Below, in pieces: positions 53,372 to 62,473 of a stretch of DNA of 64,000 bases (positions are counted from its first letter, which is position 1; each line of letters begins with the position of its first letter). The notes under the pieces are model-generated. The model was not told where the DNA came from. It ran no database searches and saw only the letters and a program-made list of their open reading frames with translations. Origin of the DNA: Gammaproteobacteria bacterium (GTDB taxonomy: Bacteria; Pseudomonadota; Gammaproteobacteria; Pseudomonadales; JAUIET01); contig JAUIHW010000011.1 in the NCBI GenBank assembly GCA_030431775.1, positions 31,647-95,646 of the forward strand, in the 5' to 3' direction. The translations under genes were made by a program, and so were the position numbers.

Positions 53372-55438
53372 ATGTTGACCAGACTAACACTAATAATTGC
53401 TGCTATCGCTGTTGCTGCCTGCCAGCCTGGGGGCAAGCATGGCACTGCGGAACCATCGCAACGGCTTGCCTGGGTGGATGGTGCGCGCATTATTCAGGCC
53501 AATGCTGAGCCCCATAACTGGCTGGCCCATGGCCGGGATTACAGTGAGCAGCGCTTTTCGCCCTTAGCGCAAATTAACAGCAGCAACGTGCAGCGTCTGG
53601 GCCTTGCCTGGGAGCAAAGCATGTGGTCTGAGCGCGGGCTGGAGGCCACACCCATTGTAGTGGACGGTGTGATGTTTACTACCAGCACCTGGTCGCGTGT
53701 GATTGCACTGAACGCCGCCAGCGGTGAGGTGCTGTGGCAGTACGACCCTGAAGTGCCGCGTGGCTGGGCCAAGAAACTTTGCTGCGATATTGTTAACCGC
53801 GGCGTGGCCGTGTGGCAGGGCCGGGTGTATGTGGGCACGCTGGATGGCCGTTTGATCGCCCTGGATGCAGGCGACGGTTCGCCTGTGTGGGAAGTGGACA
53901 CATTAATAGACCGCGACAAGTGGTATTCCATCACCGGTGCACCGCGGGTGGTGAAGGGCAAGGTAATTATTGGTAACGGCGGTGCCGAGTTCGGTGTCCG
54001 CGGTTACATCAGTGCTTATGATGCAAACAGCGGCGAACTGAACTGGCGCTTTTACACCGTGCCTGGCCGCGCCGACGGTCCGTTTGAGAACCCCGAGCTC
54101 GCCTGGGCCGTAAAAACCTGGAGTAATGACAGCTACTGGGCCGGTGCGGGCGGCACGGCCTGGGATTCCATGGCCTACGACCCCGAGCTGGACCTGTTGT
54201 ATGTCGGCACTGGTAACGGCTCACCGTGGCCCGCTTACAAGCGCAGCCCGGGTGGTGGTGACAACCTGTTTCTGGCGTCAATTCTTGCTTTACGGCCGGA
54301 TAGCGGTGAACTGGTGTGGCACTACCAGACCACACCGGGTGACAGTTGGGACTACACTGCCACCCAGCACATGATTCTGGCCGATCTTGAAATCAACGGG
54401 CGAACTCGCAAAGTACTGATGCAGGCGCCTAAGAACGGCTTTTTCTATGTGTTAGACCGGGAAAGCGGCGAGCTGATCTCGGCGGAAAAATACGTGTTCG
54501 TCAACTGGGCCAGCCATGTGGATGCGAATGGCAGGGCAGTGGTTAGCCAGGCGGCTGATTACCGCAACGAAGATAAGTATGTGTTTCCCTCGGCGGCCGG
54601 TGGCCACAACTGGCACCCTATGGCCTTCCACCCCGGCACCGGTCTGGTGTACATACCGGCGCGGGATGCTGGCTGGGTGCACAGTATCGATGAAGACAAA
54701 TGGTTTACCCTGGGTGCAAATAACCTCGAGGCACTGCTTGCCGACCTTGAATACCCGTCGGACAGCGGCTATCTGAAAGCCTGGGACCCGCAACGCCAGC
54801 AATTGGTGTGGGAGAAAGCCCTGCCGAACATCTGGAACGGAGGGGTATTAGCCACTGCGGGCGATCTGGTCGTGCATGGTACCGCCATGGGTGACTTGTT
54901 AGTATTGCATGCCGAAGATGGCCGTGAACTGCAGCGCATTGCGCTGGGTACCGGTGTCATCGCACCGCCCATGACCTATGCCGTGAATGGTAAACAGTAC
55001 ATCGCAGTCATGGCCGGCTGGGGTGGGCCGGCTTTTAACACGCTGGCCGGAAACGAAGCTCTGCTGCAATATGGTAACGCCGGCCGCCTGTTGGTATTTG
55101 CGCTGGACGGCGGGCCGGTACCGCTGCCGGCCGCTGTCGCACCACGCGGCCCTGTTCCCGAGCCGCCGCCATTAGAGGCCAGTGCCGAAACAATTGAACA
55201 GGGGCGTCAGTTATACGTGTTTAACTGCGGAGGCTGCCACGGCATGTACGGCAGTACGCCAATGCTCCCAGACCTGCGGCGCATGAGCGCGGCGACGCAT
55301 GAAATATTTGATGCCATCGTGCTGGACGGTGTGCTGGAACCCAGGGGTATGGCCGGCTTCGGCGATAGCCTGAGTAAGGAAGACAGTTTCGCCATTCGCG
55401 CTTACATCACGGAACTGGCACGCCAGGCGCAAGACTAA
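53372..55438 (+). CDS. PQQ-dependent quinohaemoprotein alcohol dehydrogenase, lipoprotein
   Basis: 688 residues from ATG 53372; an ATG at 53324 would put 16 residues before the signal peptide. Lipobox AVAAC, then an eight-bladed PQQ propeller with tryptophan-docking repeats such as VYVGTLDGRLIALDAGDGSPVW, the vicinal disulphide pair in KLCCDIVNRG, and the catalytic Asp in WDYTATQ. C-terminal cytochrome c domain with CGGCH (haem) and a later methionine candidate (PRGMAGFGD). Oxidises alcohols in the periplasm and passes electrons to the respiratory chain. PQQ biosynthesis genes are not in the window. Substrate could be a short or fatty alcohol. Confidence 0.93.
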   Translation: MLTRLTLIIAAIAVAACQPGGKHGTAEPSQRLAWVDGARIIQANAEPHNWLAHGRDYSEQRFSPLAQINSSNVQRLGLAWEQSMWSERGLEATPIVVDGVMFTTSTWSRVIALNAASGEVLWQYDPEVPRGWAKKLCCDIVNRGVAVWQGRVYVGTLDGRLIALDAGDGSPVWEVDTLIDRDKWYSITGAPRVVKGKVIIGNGGAEFGVRGYISAYDANSGELNWRFYTVPGRADGPFENPELAWAVKTWSNDSYWAGAGGTAWDSMAYDPELDLLYVGTGNGSPWPAYKRSPGGGDNLFLASILALRPDSGELVWHYQTTPGDSWDYTATQHMILADLEINGRTRKVLMQAPKNGFFYVLDRESGELISAEKYVFVNWASHVDANGRAVVSQAADYRNEDKYVFPSAAGGHNWHPMAFHPGTGLVYIPARDAGWVHSIDEDKWFTLGANNLEALLADLEYPSDSGYLKAWDPQRQQLVWEKALPNIWNGGVLATAGDLVVHGTAMGDLLVLHAEDGRELQRIALGTGVIAPPMTYAVNGKQYIAVMAGWGGPAFNTLAGNEALLQYGNAGRLLVFALDGGPVPLPAAVAPRGPVPEPPPLEASAETIEQGRQLYVFNCGGCHGMYGSTPMLPDLRRMSAATHEIFDAIVLDGVLEPRGMAGFGDSLSKEDSFAIRAYITELARQAQD

Positions 55439-55478
55439 TTGATTAGCAACGGCTGAAGAGCACCACGAGGAGACTGCG

Positions 55479-55937
55479 ATGAAAGTACCTGAGTTTATGT
55501 TTGCCCTGGTCAACCCCATTATGACGCTGTTGCTGAAATCCCCTCTGCACGGCATTGTCAGCAAGAGCCTGATGGTGATCAGCTTCACTGGGCGTAAGAG
55601 CGGCAAAGCCTACAGCACGCCGGTTCGCTACCTGCCTTATGAAGGCAATTATCTATGCTTTTCGTCCACCGACACTCAATGGTGGCGCAACCTGCGCGAT
55701 GGCGCCGAAGCCAGCCTGCTGATTCGTGGGGAGGTTATTGAATGTCGCACCGAAGTGATCGAAAATGACCCGCCAAAAGTGAAGGAGTGGTTGCTGTATT
55801 ACCTGGATTTGTTCCCGCAGGATGCCGTGTACCACGACATCAAGTTGAACAAGGACAAAACCCTGGACGTGGATGACCTTGAAAGGGCTGCGCAGCATGG
55901 CGTGGTCGTAACGGCAACACCGATAAACAGGGATTAA
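55479..55937 (+). CDS. Deazaflavin-type nitroreductase/FMN-binding split-barrel protein
   Basis: 152 residues. Pattern SFTGRKSGKAYSTPVRYLPYEGNYLCFSS is that of the PF04075 (F420H2-dependent/DUF385) split-barrel family. Many gammaproteobacterial members lack evidence of F420 and may use FMN or bind haem/quinone. GAGGAGA site before the ATG. Between the PQQ dehydrogenase and the CsaA-like gene in a co-directional run. Confidence 0.82.
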   Translation: MKVPEFMFALVNPIMTLLLKSPLHGIVSKSLMVISFTGRKSGKAYSTPVRYLPYEGNYLCFSSTDTQWWRNLRDGAEASLLIRGEVIECRTEVIENDPPKVKEWLLYYLDLFPQDAVYHDIKLNKDKTLDVDDLERAAQHGVVVTATPINRD

Positions 55938-55963
55938 GAAGAGGGCGCAACGCAAGCAACACC

Positions 55964-56302
55964 ATGAAAGAAATTGACTGGGATGATTTTGAGCAGGTGG
56001 AGCTGCGCGTAGGAACCGTAATCAGCGTGGAAGAGTTTCCCGAAGCGCGCCGCCCCGCGTACAAGCTGCAAGTGGATTTTGGCGGAGACATTGGCATAAA
56101 GAAATCCAGCGCGCAGCTTACTCACCTGTACAGCGTGGAAGACCTGCAAGGCCGCCAGGTTGTGGCGGTGACTAATTTTCCACCCAAGCAGATTGGGCCA
56201 TTTATGTCGGAATGCCTGGTGACCGGCTTTTACCGGGATGACGGTAGCGTGGTGCTGGCAGTGCCTGACAAAGAAGTAGCGAACGGGGCCAAATTGGGCT
56301 GA
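55964..56302 (+). CDS. CsaA/YgjH-like tRNA-binding domain protein
   Basis: 112 residues in one OB-fold: FEQVELRVGTVISVEEFPEARRPAYKLQVDFG, then SSAQLTHLYSVEDLQGRQVVAVTNFPPKQIGPFMSE (in parts). Family members resemble the tRNA-binding domain of methionyl-tRNA synthetase and dimerise; CsaA has chaperone-like reports in Bacillus. Short, complete, 26 bases downstream of the split-barrel gene. The region to pyrF is 108 bases. Confidence 0.91.
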   Translation: MKEIDWDDFEQVELRVGTVISVEEFPEARRPAYKLQVDFGGDIGIKKSSAQLTHLYSVEDLQGRQVVAVTNFPPKQIGPFMSECLVTGFYRDDGSVVLAVPDKEVANGAKLG

Positions 56303-56410
56303 GCTTACCCTTCTGGTGGTTCAGCGGGGCCCTGTTGCATCGCAAGAAGCGCGAGCGGAGCCGTGCTGAAACCGGTAGAATAGCCGCCCAGACTGTAGGG
56401 AGAGGCTGGC

Positions 56411-57226
56411 TTGGGTTTTATCAACGCACTGGAACAGTGTTCCAATACTAACAATTCATTCGTGTGTGTGGGCCTGGACCCAAACCCGGGCCGCTACCCT
56501 GCGCCGCTGCAAAACTCGCCCGGGCGCCTGCTCGAATTCTGTAAATCCATTGTGGACGCCACGCACGACAAAGTATGCGCTTACAAGCCACAGATTTCCT
56601 ACTTCGCCGCGCAGCGTGGTGAAGCCCAACTGGAAGAGCTGATCGGCTATATTAAAAGTGAGTATCCAGGCGTTCCTGTCATTCTGGACGCCAAGCGCGG
56701 CGACATCGGCGCCACAGCCGAGCAGTATGCGGCTGAGGCCTTCGAGCGCTACGGTGCCGATGCCGTGACCGTAAACCCCTACATGGGTTTTGATGCAATC
56801 GAGCCTTTTCTGAACTACAGCGAGCGGGGTGTGGTCATTTTGTGCCGCACCTCCAACCCCGGCGGGCAGGACTTTCAGGAACTGCTGGTAGATGGCAAGC
56901 CCTTGTACCAGCAAGTGGCGCGCACGGTGAGTGAGCAATGGAACGGTCATGGCAACTGCCTGCTGGTGGTGGGTGCCACTGCTCCTGAACAGATGCGCGA
57001 AGTGCGCGCACTGGTGGGCGACATGCCGTTTCTGGTGCCGGGTGTGGGCGCCCAGGGTGGTGACCTGCCGGCACTGTGGGCGGCAGGCAGGGATTCCAAC
57101 GGCGCCGGCCTGATCATCAATTCCTCGCGCGGCATACTGTACGCCAGCGGCGGTGATGACTTTGCTGACGCCGCTCGCGCAGCAACCGACAGTCTGCGCC
57201 AGCAGATCAATTCCGTGCGGGAATAA
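56411..57226 (+). CDS. pyrF: Orotidine 5'-phosphate decarboxylase, type 2
   Basis: Last step of UMP synthesis. 271 residues; the length and the LDAKRGDIGATAEQYA motif (catalytic Lys and Asp) fit the longer type-2 (mycobacterial-like) class rather than the 230-240-residue E. coli type. TTG start at 56411, favoured by AGGGAGAGG ten bases ahead. Other motifs: VCVGLDPNPGRYP at the N-terminus and LVPGVGAQGGD near 210. Four bases before the prolyl-hydroxylase-like gene. Confidence 0.94.
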   Translation: MGFINALEQCSNTNNSFVCVGLDPNPGRYPAPLQNSPGRLLEFCKSIVDATHDKVCAYKPQISYFAAQRGEAQLEELIGYIKSEYPGVPVILDAKRGDIGATAEQYAAEAFERYGADAVTVNPYMGFDAIEPFLNYSERGVVILCRTSNPGGQDFQELLVDGKPLYQQVARTVSEQWNGHGNCLLVVGATAPEQMREVRALVGDMPFLVPGVGAQGGDLPALWAAGRDSNGAGLIINSSRGILYASGGDDFADAARAATDSLRQQINSVRE

Positions 57227-57229
57227 GCA

Positions 57230-58096
57230 ATGAGCAAGGTGCACACAGCAGGCAAACCGCTGACCCCGGAATGGCTGGCCTGGGCCCGCGACAATCTGGC
57301 TCGTGGCTGCGACAGGCGGGAGATTCTGCAAACCCTGTTGCAAAACGGTTTCAGCCAGGCCTCGATAGCCGCCGGCCTGGGTGATTACTACAGTACGGTA
57401 GCCGCGTCTCCACAAAGCGCGCCGGCACCGGCAGCGCAATCCCAGGTCAACTATCACAAGCTGAACAAACTCACGCCAAACATCAGTGGCCGTATGCGCC
57501 TGACCCGGCTGAAAAGCAAAAAGGTTCGGCTGTTCACCATCGACCACTTCCTGACTGACGGCGAATGCAGTGCCGTGGCCGAGTTGGTAAACACCCATTG
57601 CCGGCGCTCCACTGTGACCACCGACAATGGCGACCCGGAGTTTCGTACCAGCTCCACCTCGGAGCTGTCTGCACTGGGCCTGCCCATAGTGGATGACGTG
57701 GATGAAAAAATTGCCCGCTGCATCGGCATTCGTCTGCCCTGGTCGGAAGGAATCCAGGCGCAGAAGTACGAAGTGGGTGAACAGTTCAAAGCACACACCG
57801 ATTATTTTGAACCCGGCACCGAAGAATATGAGCAGCATGCCAAAGAGCGCGGCCAGCGTACCTGGACGTTTATGGTGTACCTGAACAGTACGCCCGCGGG
57901 AGGTGGCACCCACTTCGTAAACGTAGGCCAAACCTTTTACCCAAAGAAAGGCCAGGCCGTGGTGTGGAACAACCTGCTGGCGGATGGTCAGCCCAACCCG
58001 GATTCCCTACACCACGGCATGCCGGTGGAGCAGGGCAATAAACTGATCATCACCAAATGGTTTCGTGCCCAGGGCAGCGGACGGCTCAGTTGGTGA
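57230..58096 (+). CDS. Prolyl-4-hydroxylase-like 2OG-Fe(II) oxygenase
   Basis: 288 residues. N-terminal helical part (PEWLAWARDNLARGCDRREIL and GFSQASIAAGLG, about 12-50) is followed by a proline/alanine-rich linker and the P4Hc catalytic domain: His189-x-Asp191 (KAHTDYFE), distal His261 (LHHGMPV) and Lys271 for 2-oxoglutarate. Hydroxylates proline or another residue of a protein; target unknown. GTGA overlap with the EamA transporter (58093-58096). Confidence 0.9.
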   Translation: MSKVHTAGKPLTPEWLAWARDNLARGCDRREILQTLLQNGFSQASIAAGLGDYYSTVAASPQSAPAPAAQSQVNYHKLNKLTPNISGRMRLTRLKSKKVRLFTIDHFLTDGECSAVAELVNTHCRRSTVTTDNGDPEFRTSSTSELSALGLPIVDDVDEKIARCIGIRLPWSEGIQAQKYEVGEQFKAHTDYFEPGTEEYEQHAKERGQRTWTFMVYLNSTPAGGGTHFVNVGQTFYPKKGQAVVWNNLLADGQPNPDSLHHGMPVEQGNKLIITKWFRAQGSGRLSW

Positions 58097-59004
58097 GCGC
58101 ACCAGGTACCCGCGCGAGCAGTGTCACCGTACCATTTCTGGTGGCCACGCTGAGCATTGCCGGCTTCTCCTGCATGGATGCAATGATGAAGGAGCTTTCC
58201 ACCCTGCTGGGCGCTTACAATGCGATGCTGTGGCGTACCCCATTCGCTATTTCCATCACTCTGTTTGGGCTGTTGTGGCGGGGGCGACATTGGCCCAATG
58301 GAGCGGTACTGAAACTGCATGTGCTGCGCGGCGTGATCGTGACCATTATGGGTTTTCTGTTCTTCTGGGGCCTGACACGAGTGCCGCTGGCAGAAGCCAT
58401 TGCCTTGTCGTTTGTGGCGCCATTGATTGCACTGTATTTGGCAGCTGTGTTGTTGCACGAACAGGTCGGGCGGGAAGCTGTGCTGGCCTCGCTGCTTGGC
58501 TTTGTTGGTGTGCTGGTTATTGTCTGGGGACGCCTGGGCGCCGAGTACGAGCGCGAGGTGGTTCTGGGCATAGTGGCCATTCTGCTTTCTGCGCTGCTGT
58601 ACGCGTACAACCTGATTCTGCAACGCCGCCAGTCGCTCGTGGCCTCGCCCATTGAAATAGCATTCTTTCAAAACCTGACAGTGGCTGTATTGTTGCTATT
58701 GGTCGCGCCGCTGTTTGCCAGCCCGCCGCCAATGGCTGAGCTACCCGCGCTGGCGCTGGCCGCGATGTTGAGCGTGGGCTCACTGATGCTGGTGGCCTGG
58801 GCCTACGCCCGCGCGGAAGCTCGACTGCTGATCCCCGTGGAATACTCGGCGTTTATCTGGGCCGCCATCTTAGGTTGGCTGTTTTTCAACGAAACCGTTA
58901 CCTGGCTAACCGTCGCCGGCACCGGGCTGATAGTGGCTGGCTGCCTGATTGCTGCACGGCAGGAGCCGCGCCAGGCCGCGCATTCCGAAACGACTGCGCT
59001 TTAA
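58093..59004 (+). CDS. EamA/DMT-family transporter
   Basis: 303 residues from GTG 58093, which overlaps the preceding stop by four bases. ATG 58057 would require a 40-base overlap without a site. Ten hydrophobic segments in two EamA halves with FLVATLSIAGFSCMDAM near the start and IPVEYSAFIWAAILGWLFFNE near the end. Exports metabolites; substrate unknown. Between two 2OG oxygenases in one run. Confidence 0.88.
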   Translation: MSAPGTRASSVTVPFLVATLSIAGFSCMDAMMKELSTLLGAYNAMLWRTPFAISITLFGLLWRGRHWPNGAVLKLHVLRGVIVTIMGFLFFWGLTRVPLAEAIALSFVAPLIALYLAAVLLHEQVGREAVLASLLGFVGVLVIVWGRLGAEYEREVVLGIVAILLSALLYAYNLILQRRQSLVASPIEIAFFQNLTVAVLLLLVAPLFASPPPMAELPALALAAMLSVGSLMLVAWAYARAEARLLIPVEYSAFIWAAILGWLFFNETVTWLTVAGTGLIVAGCLIAARQEPRQAAHSETTAL

Positions 59005-59019
59005 TTTGGTAAACATAAA

Positions 59020-59691
59020 ATGACAGCTGAGCTTGCCAATGCCTTCATCGATGAGCATACAGTGGATGACACACTGTTTGAGCGAATCGCTCGGGACCTG
59101 GAACAACAGGGTTACAGTATTCAGCCGGGCGCACTCCCTGCACCTCTGGTGGCGACCTTGATGGAGCACCAAAGGAACATCGATGCAGCGCAATTTTTCA
59201 ATGCTGGTACTGGCCGAGGACTTGATTACGCACAAAACGAGCTTGTGCGCACCGATGAAATCTGCTGGATAACCGGCACCTCTGCCGCCGGGCAGCAGTG
59301 GCTAGACTGGGCAAGTCGCCTGCAGGTGTATTTGAACCGACGGTTGTTCCTAGGCCTGTTTTCCTTCGAGAGCCATTTTGCTCACTACGCCCCGGGAGAT
59401 TTCTACCGAAAGCACTACGACGCCTTCAAAGGTGAAGCCAACCGTCAGCTGTCCATCGTTGTTTACCTCAATCCGGGCTGGAGTGTCGGCGACGGTGGTG
59501 AGCTGGTGCTGTATCGAAACGATCAGGACCCTGAAGGTATTAAGGTTACCCCACTGCTTGGCAGCATCGTTACCTTTTTGAGTGAGGACTTTCCTCACGA
59601 AGTTCTGCCGGCAAAGCGCGACCGCTATTCCATCGCCGGCTGGTTTCGGGTGAATACTTCAGTGGCTGAGCGGGTTGATCCGCCGCGCTAA
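59020..59691 (+). CDS. 2OG-Fe(II) oxygenase superfamily protein
   Basis: 223 residues. Iron triad readable: His132-x-Asp134 (RKHYDAF) and His193 (FPHEVLP), with Arg202 (RDRYSIAGWFR) for 2-oxoglutarate. The arrangement resembles PKHD/EGL-9-like prolyl hydroxylases of Proteobacteria. Only weakly similar to the upstream P4H-like gene, so it has a separate target. Fifteen bases after the transporter. Confidence 0.88.
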   Translation: MTAELANAFIDEHTVDDTLFERIARDLEQQGYSIQPGALPAPLVATLMEHQRNIDAAQFFNAGTGRGLDYAQNELVRTDEICWITGTSAAGQQWLDWASRLQVYLNRRLFLGLFSFESHFAHYAPGDFYRKHYDAFKGEANRQLSIVVYLNPGWSVGDGGELVLYRNDQDPEGIKVTPLLGSIVTFLSEDFPHEVLPAKRDRYSIAGWFRVNTSVAERVDPPR

Positions 59692-59877
59692 CGTGATTAC
59701 CTGCGAGGCACTATATTGTAGTTCAGTTGGATACAATTCAGGGACGCCATAGGCGTTATGCAAGATGCAAGACCCCAGTTCAATGATACTTTGACAAAAC
59801 CCCGTCAACCTGTGATTGTCTATAGCATCTTTAAGTGGATGTGTGAACAAAACTATGGCACCCCGCCGTGCACGCTT
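59692..59877. other. Intergenic stretch, no gene seen
   Basis: 186 bases between convergent genes (the 2OG oxygenase and the NTF2-like gene). It contains AT-rich segments but no convincing terminator hairpin, RNA gene or conserved motif by eye. Confidence 0.6.
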
Positions 59878-60417
59878 TTACTGCACAGACTGCAGCCGCC
59901 GCTTATGCCCTTCCAGTTTGTTCCACATGCCCGCGTAGTCTGCGTAGTCACTGTGCCGAACAACCCGGCCATTCTTTACCGTCAGCACTGTAACAAGGTC
60001 GGTCGTGTCTTTAATGGTCTCCTGGGGAAACCCGATGATGCCGGCTCGCACTTCAACGCTCACTTCGATAACGTTAATCGACTGAGTGCCTGCGGTGTAC
60101 TGTTTAACAAAATGATACCGCGTTGACAGCGTGTCTATTGCCCCTTCGCGGTAGAAGTTGACAATGGCCTTGGCGCCAATATACCGCCACGGTTCGCCGA
60201 AGTATTCTGCTGTCTGGTCTTCAAATACAGCGTCTGGTGACAGCAGTTCCTCCATGCGCGCCCAATCCATGGCCTCCACGGCTGCGAGGTAGGCATTTGC
60301 AAGCTGTTGAACGTCTGCAATATCATCCTGCGAATTCGCAGAAGCCGAACCCAGGCCCAACCCGGAGCAGGCACAGATTAATCCAAACATCAGTGTGCTT
60401 ACGGCAAGTTTTATCAT
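59878..60417 (-). CDS. NTF2/SnoaL-like lipoprotein
   Basis: 179 residues. Signal peptide with lipobox LICAC (cysteine at about residue 17). NTF2-like fold: VQQLANAYLAAVEAMDWARMEELLSPDAVFED, then IGAKAIVNFYREGA and the strands VRAGIIGF and TDLVTVLTVKNGRVVRHSDYAD. Catalytic or ligand-binding role unknown. It lies 35 bases downstream of the secreted amidohydrolase on the same strand and may be co-transcribed. Confidence 0.86.
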   Translation of the reverse strand: MIKLAVSTLMFGLICACSGLGLGSASANSQDDIADVQQLANAYLAAVEAMDWARMEELLSPDAVFEDQTAEYFGEPWRYIGAKAIVNFYREGAIDTLSTRYHFVKQYTAGTQSINVIEVSVEVRAGIIGFPQETIKDTTDLVTVLTVKNGRVVRHSDYADYAGMWNKLEGHKRRLQSVQ

Positions 60418-60452
60418 CCAGGTGCTCTCTTTAACGCGACTTCACCACCATT

Positions 60453-62234
60453 TTACCTTGGCAGTGGCTGTAACCGGCCCTCCAAAATGGTACCCCAGAT
60501 GCCTATATCCTTAATGGCAGCCGGGTTTACGGTGAAAGGATTGTTGTCAAGGATGGTAAAGTTTGCGCGCTTGCCGGGGCTGATGCTGCCAATCTCGTCC
60601 TCCAGTTGCAGTGAGTAAGCCGCGTCCAGGGTAACGGCTTTCAGGGCATCCTCTATGCTGACTTGTTGCTCCGGGTCAGCAATGCTCCCGGAAAAGGTTG
60701 TGCGGTTGACCGCGGCCCACATCAGGAACAAGGGGCGTGCCGGCGCCATGGGCATATCGGAATGCAAGGAGAAGGAAATGTCGGCTCGAGCCACATCACC
60801 CAGGCGCACCATACTGTTAGCGCGCTCAGGCCCTACGCCGAAGGCGCTGTACTGGTCGGCAAGCGCCACCGTATAGTAGGGGTTTGCGCTAACGATTGCA
60901 CCTAACCGCGCAATCCGCTTGACCTGAGCTATGGTGGAAAAGCCGAAGTGGACGATGGTAGTGCGGTGGTCCTTTCGCGGATGGCGTTTTTGGTTGTCTT
61001 CCAATACATCAAGCACCCGCTGCAAGCCAGCGTCGCCGTTCTGGTGGACGTGAATCTGATAGCCCGCTTCCCAGTAGGTGCGAAAAGCCGACGCGAAGTC
61101 ATTTTCCTGCATCAGCCATTCGCCGTGATGGCCGTCAAGATAACCGTCTGTCATCTGCATAAGCTGACTGAATATGGCGCCATCAGCAAACAACTTGACT
61201 TGTTTGGGAAGGAAAGCGGTGTGCCCGTGCGCACCGGTCATTACTTGCTCGGTTGCCGCAAGCAGGTCTGCCCCGGCGTGTTTCAAGCTTAGTGACCGGC
61301 CGTCTGGAATAAAGTAGAAGCGAAACGGCGTATCAGTATCGCCCAATACCGCGATTTGTGGTGGGTAATAGCCCGCTATACCGCCGGGTTCCGCAGACGT
61401 GGTGACACCGGCGGCGTGCAGATAATCCGCCATTAATTCAATGCCCGCGGTCATCCTGGATGGTGAACCAATGACTGACATGATTCGTGGCAGCAGGAAA
61501 TCGAAGGCCCCTCGCTCCCAGAAGTGACCTTCATCCAAATTGATTTGCTCACGAATCTCCTGGCTGGTTTGTTGCAACATTTCTTCGGAGATATCTGCCA
61601 CCTGCAAAGCGGGCGAATTCAGAACGAATTCATGAGCGGAGCGGTGCCATATAAATATCGGGCGCTCGGCAGACACCCTATCCAGATCGGCTCGGGTGAG
61701 TTTGTCGTGAAAATAATGGTGGAAGCCCCAGGAAATCAGTGGCGCTGCAGGGTCTTTCATTGCAGCCTCCACTTCCCGCAGGCGTTTGAAATAATCCTCG
61801 CGGTTGCGTGCTGCGGGAAAAGTGCCCCTCGGCAGTTGCCATTCTTCGATAGAAATAATGCTGGATGTCAGGGTCAGTGCCGACAAGATCGGATGAATGT
61901 GCTGTTCGATCAGCCCTGGAACGATAACCTTATCGGCAAAACGGTCATCGATTACTGCCTCGTCTTCCCCGACCAGCTCAAGCAGCTGTCGCTTGCTGCC
62001 AATGGCCTGAATGCGCCCCTGGTTGACCGCCACAGCACTCACTCTCGGCCGCTTGGGGTCGACAGTAATGATGTCCTTCGCGACATAAATCACTGTTTTT
62101 CCCGAGTGTTCTGATGGCTGATTCGCAGGCTTCATACCCCCCGGCTCGCCACTGGCTGCGGCCAGCTGTGCACATGTCATACAAGCCAGGGCCGCAAAGA
62201 AAGAACCTAGACAATGAGCGAATAACCTGGTCAT
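60453..62234 (-). CDS. Secreted amidohydrolase (YtcJ-like amidohydrolase 3)
   Basis: 593 residues from ATG 62234, with AGGAAGG eight bases upstream; earlier in-frame starts precede the signal sequence by 75 residues. Signal peptide LGSFFAALACMTCAQLAAA. Metal-dependent TIM-barrel: GLIEQHIHP (HxH), the HxNGDAG motif near residue 420, and HSDMPMAPARPLFL for the late Asp. Substrate unknown; members act on N-acyl compounds. Divergent from an SDR, with 240 bases between starts. Confidence 0.9.
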   Translation of the reverse strand: MTRLFAHCLGSFFAALACMTCAQLAAASGEPGGMKPANQPSEHSGKTVIYVAKDIITVDPKRPRVSAVAVNQGRIQAIGSKRQLLELVGEDEAVIDDRFADKVIVPGLIEQHIHPILSALTLTSSIISIEEWQLPRGTFPAARNREDYFKRLREVEAAMKDPAAPLISWGFHHYFHDKLTRADLDRVSAERPIFIWHRSAHEFVLNSPALQVADISEEMLQQTSQEIREQINLDEGHFWERGAFDFLLPRIMSVIGSPSRMTAGIELMADYLHAAGVTTSAEPGGIAGYYPPQIAVLGDTDTPFRFYFIPDGRSLSLKHAGADLLAATEQVMTGAHGHTAFLPKQVKLFADGAIFSQLMQMTDGYLDGHHGEWLMQENDFASAFRTYWEAGYQIHVHQNGDAGLQRVLDVLEDNQKRHPRKDHRTTIVHFGFSTIAQVKRIARLGAIVSANPYYTVALADQYSAFGVGPERANSMVRLGDVARADISFSLHSDMPMAPARPLFLMWAAVNRTTFSGSIADPEQQVSIEDALKAVTLDAAYSLQLEDEIGSISPGKRANFTILDNNPFTVNPAAIKDIGIWGTILEGRLQPLPR

Positions 62235-62367
62235 GTAAGCCTTCCTATTTCGGTTTTCATTTTTAGCTTCTGCTGCACCAGCGGGGCACGCCTTGCATTT
62301 TACACGGTCATGCCTGTGGTCTGATGGGCAATCTCCGCCCGTAGCCATCGAAGCACCGCAATAAAGG

Positions 62368-62382
62368 CCTATCGATGATAGG
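62368..62382. promoter_or_regulatory. Perfect 15-base palindrome in the amidohydrolase/SDR divergent region
   Basis: CCTATC at 62368-62373, spacer GAT, GATAGG at 62377-62382. Symmetric, and between two divergent starts (62234 and 62474), so it could be an operator. One match of this length by chance is possible in 64 kb, so the call is weak. Confidence 0.3.
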
Positions 62383-62473
62383 TGGCTGAGGGCCAGGGTC
62401 AGCCTGCGCTGTTTGCTGGTGTAGATTGGGTGTAAAGTGTATGGCTTGGCCCCAACCACCTGAGGTAACGCTT

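Noticed and set aside
56456..57931. 491-codon open frame on the minus strand across pyrF and the prolyl hydroxylase gene
   Set aside because: Two well-supported plus-strand genes lie beneath it; the predicted product has no recognisable domain.
59758..60126. 122-codon plus-strand frame antisense to the NTF2-like gene
   Set aside because: The minus-strand lipoprotein has a signal peptide and family match; the plus frame has neither.
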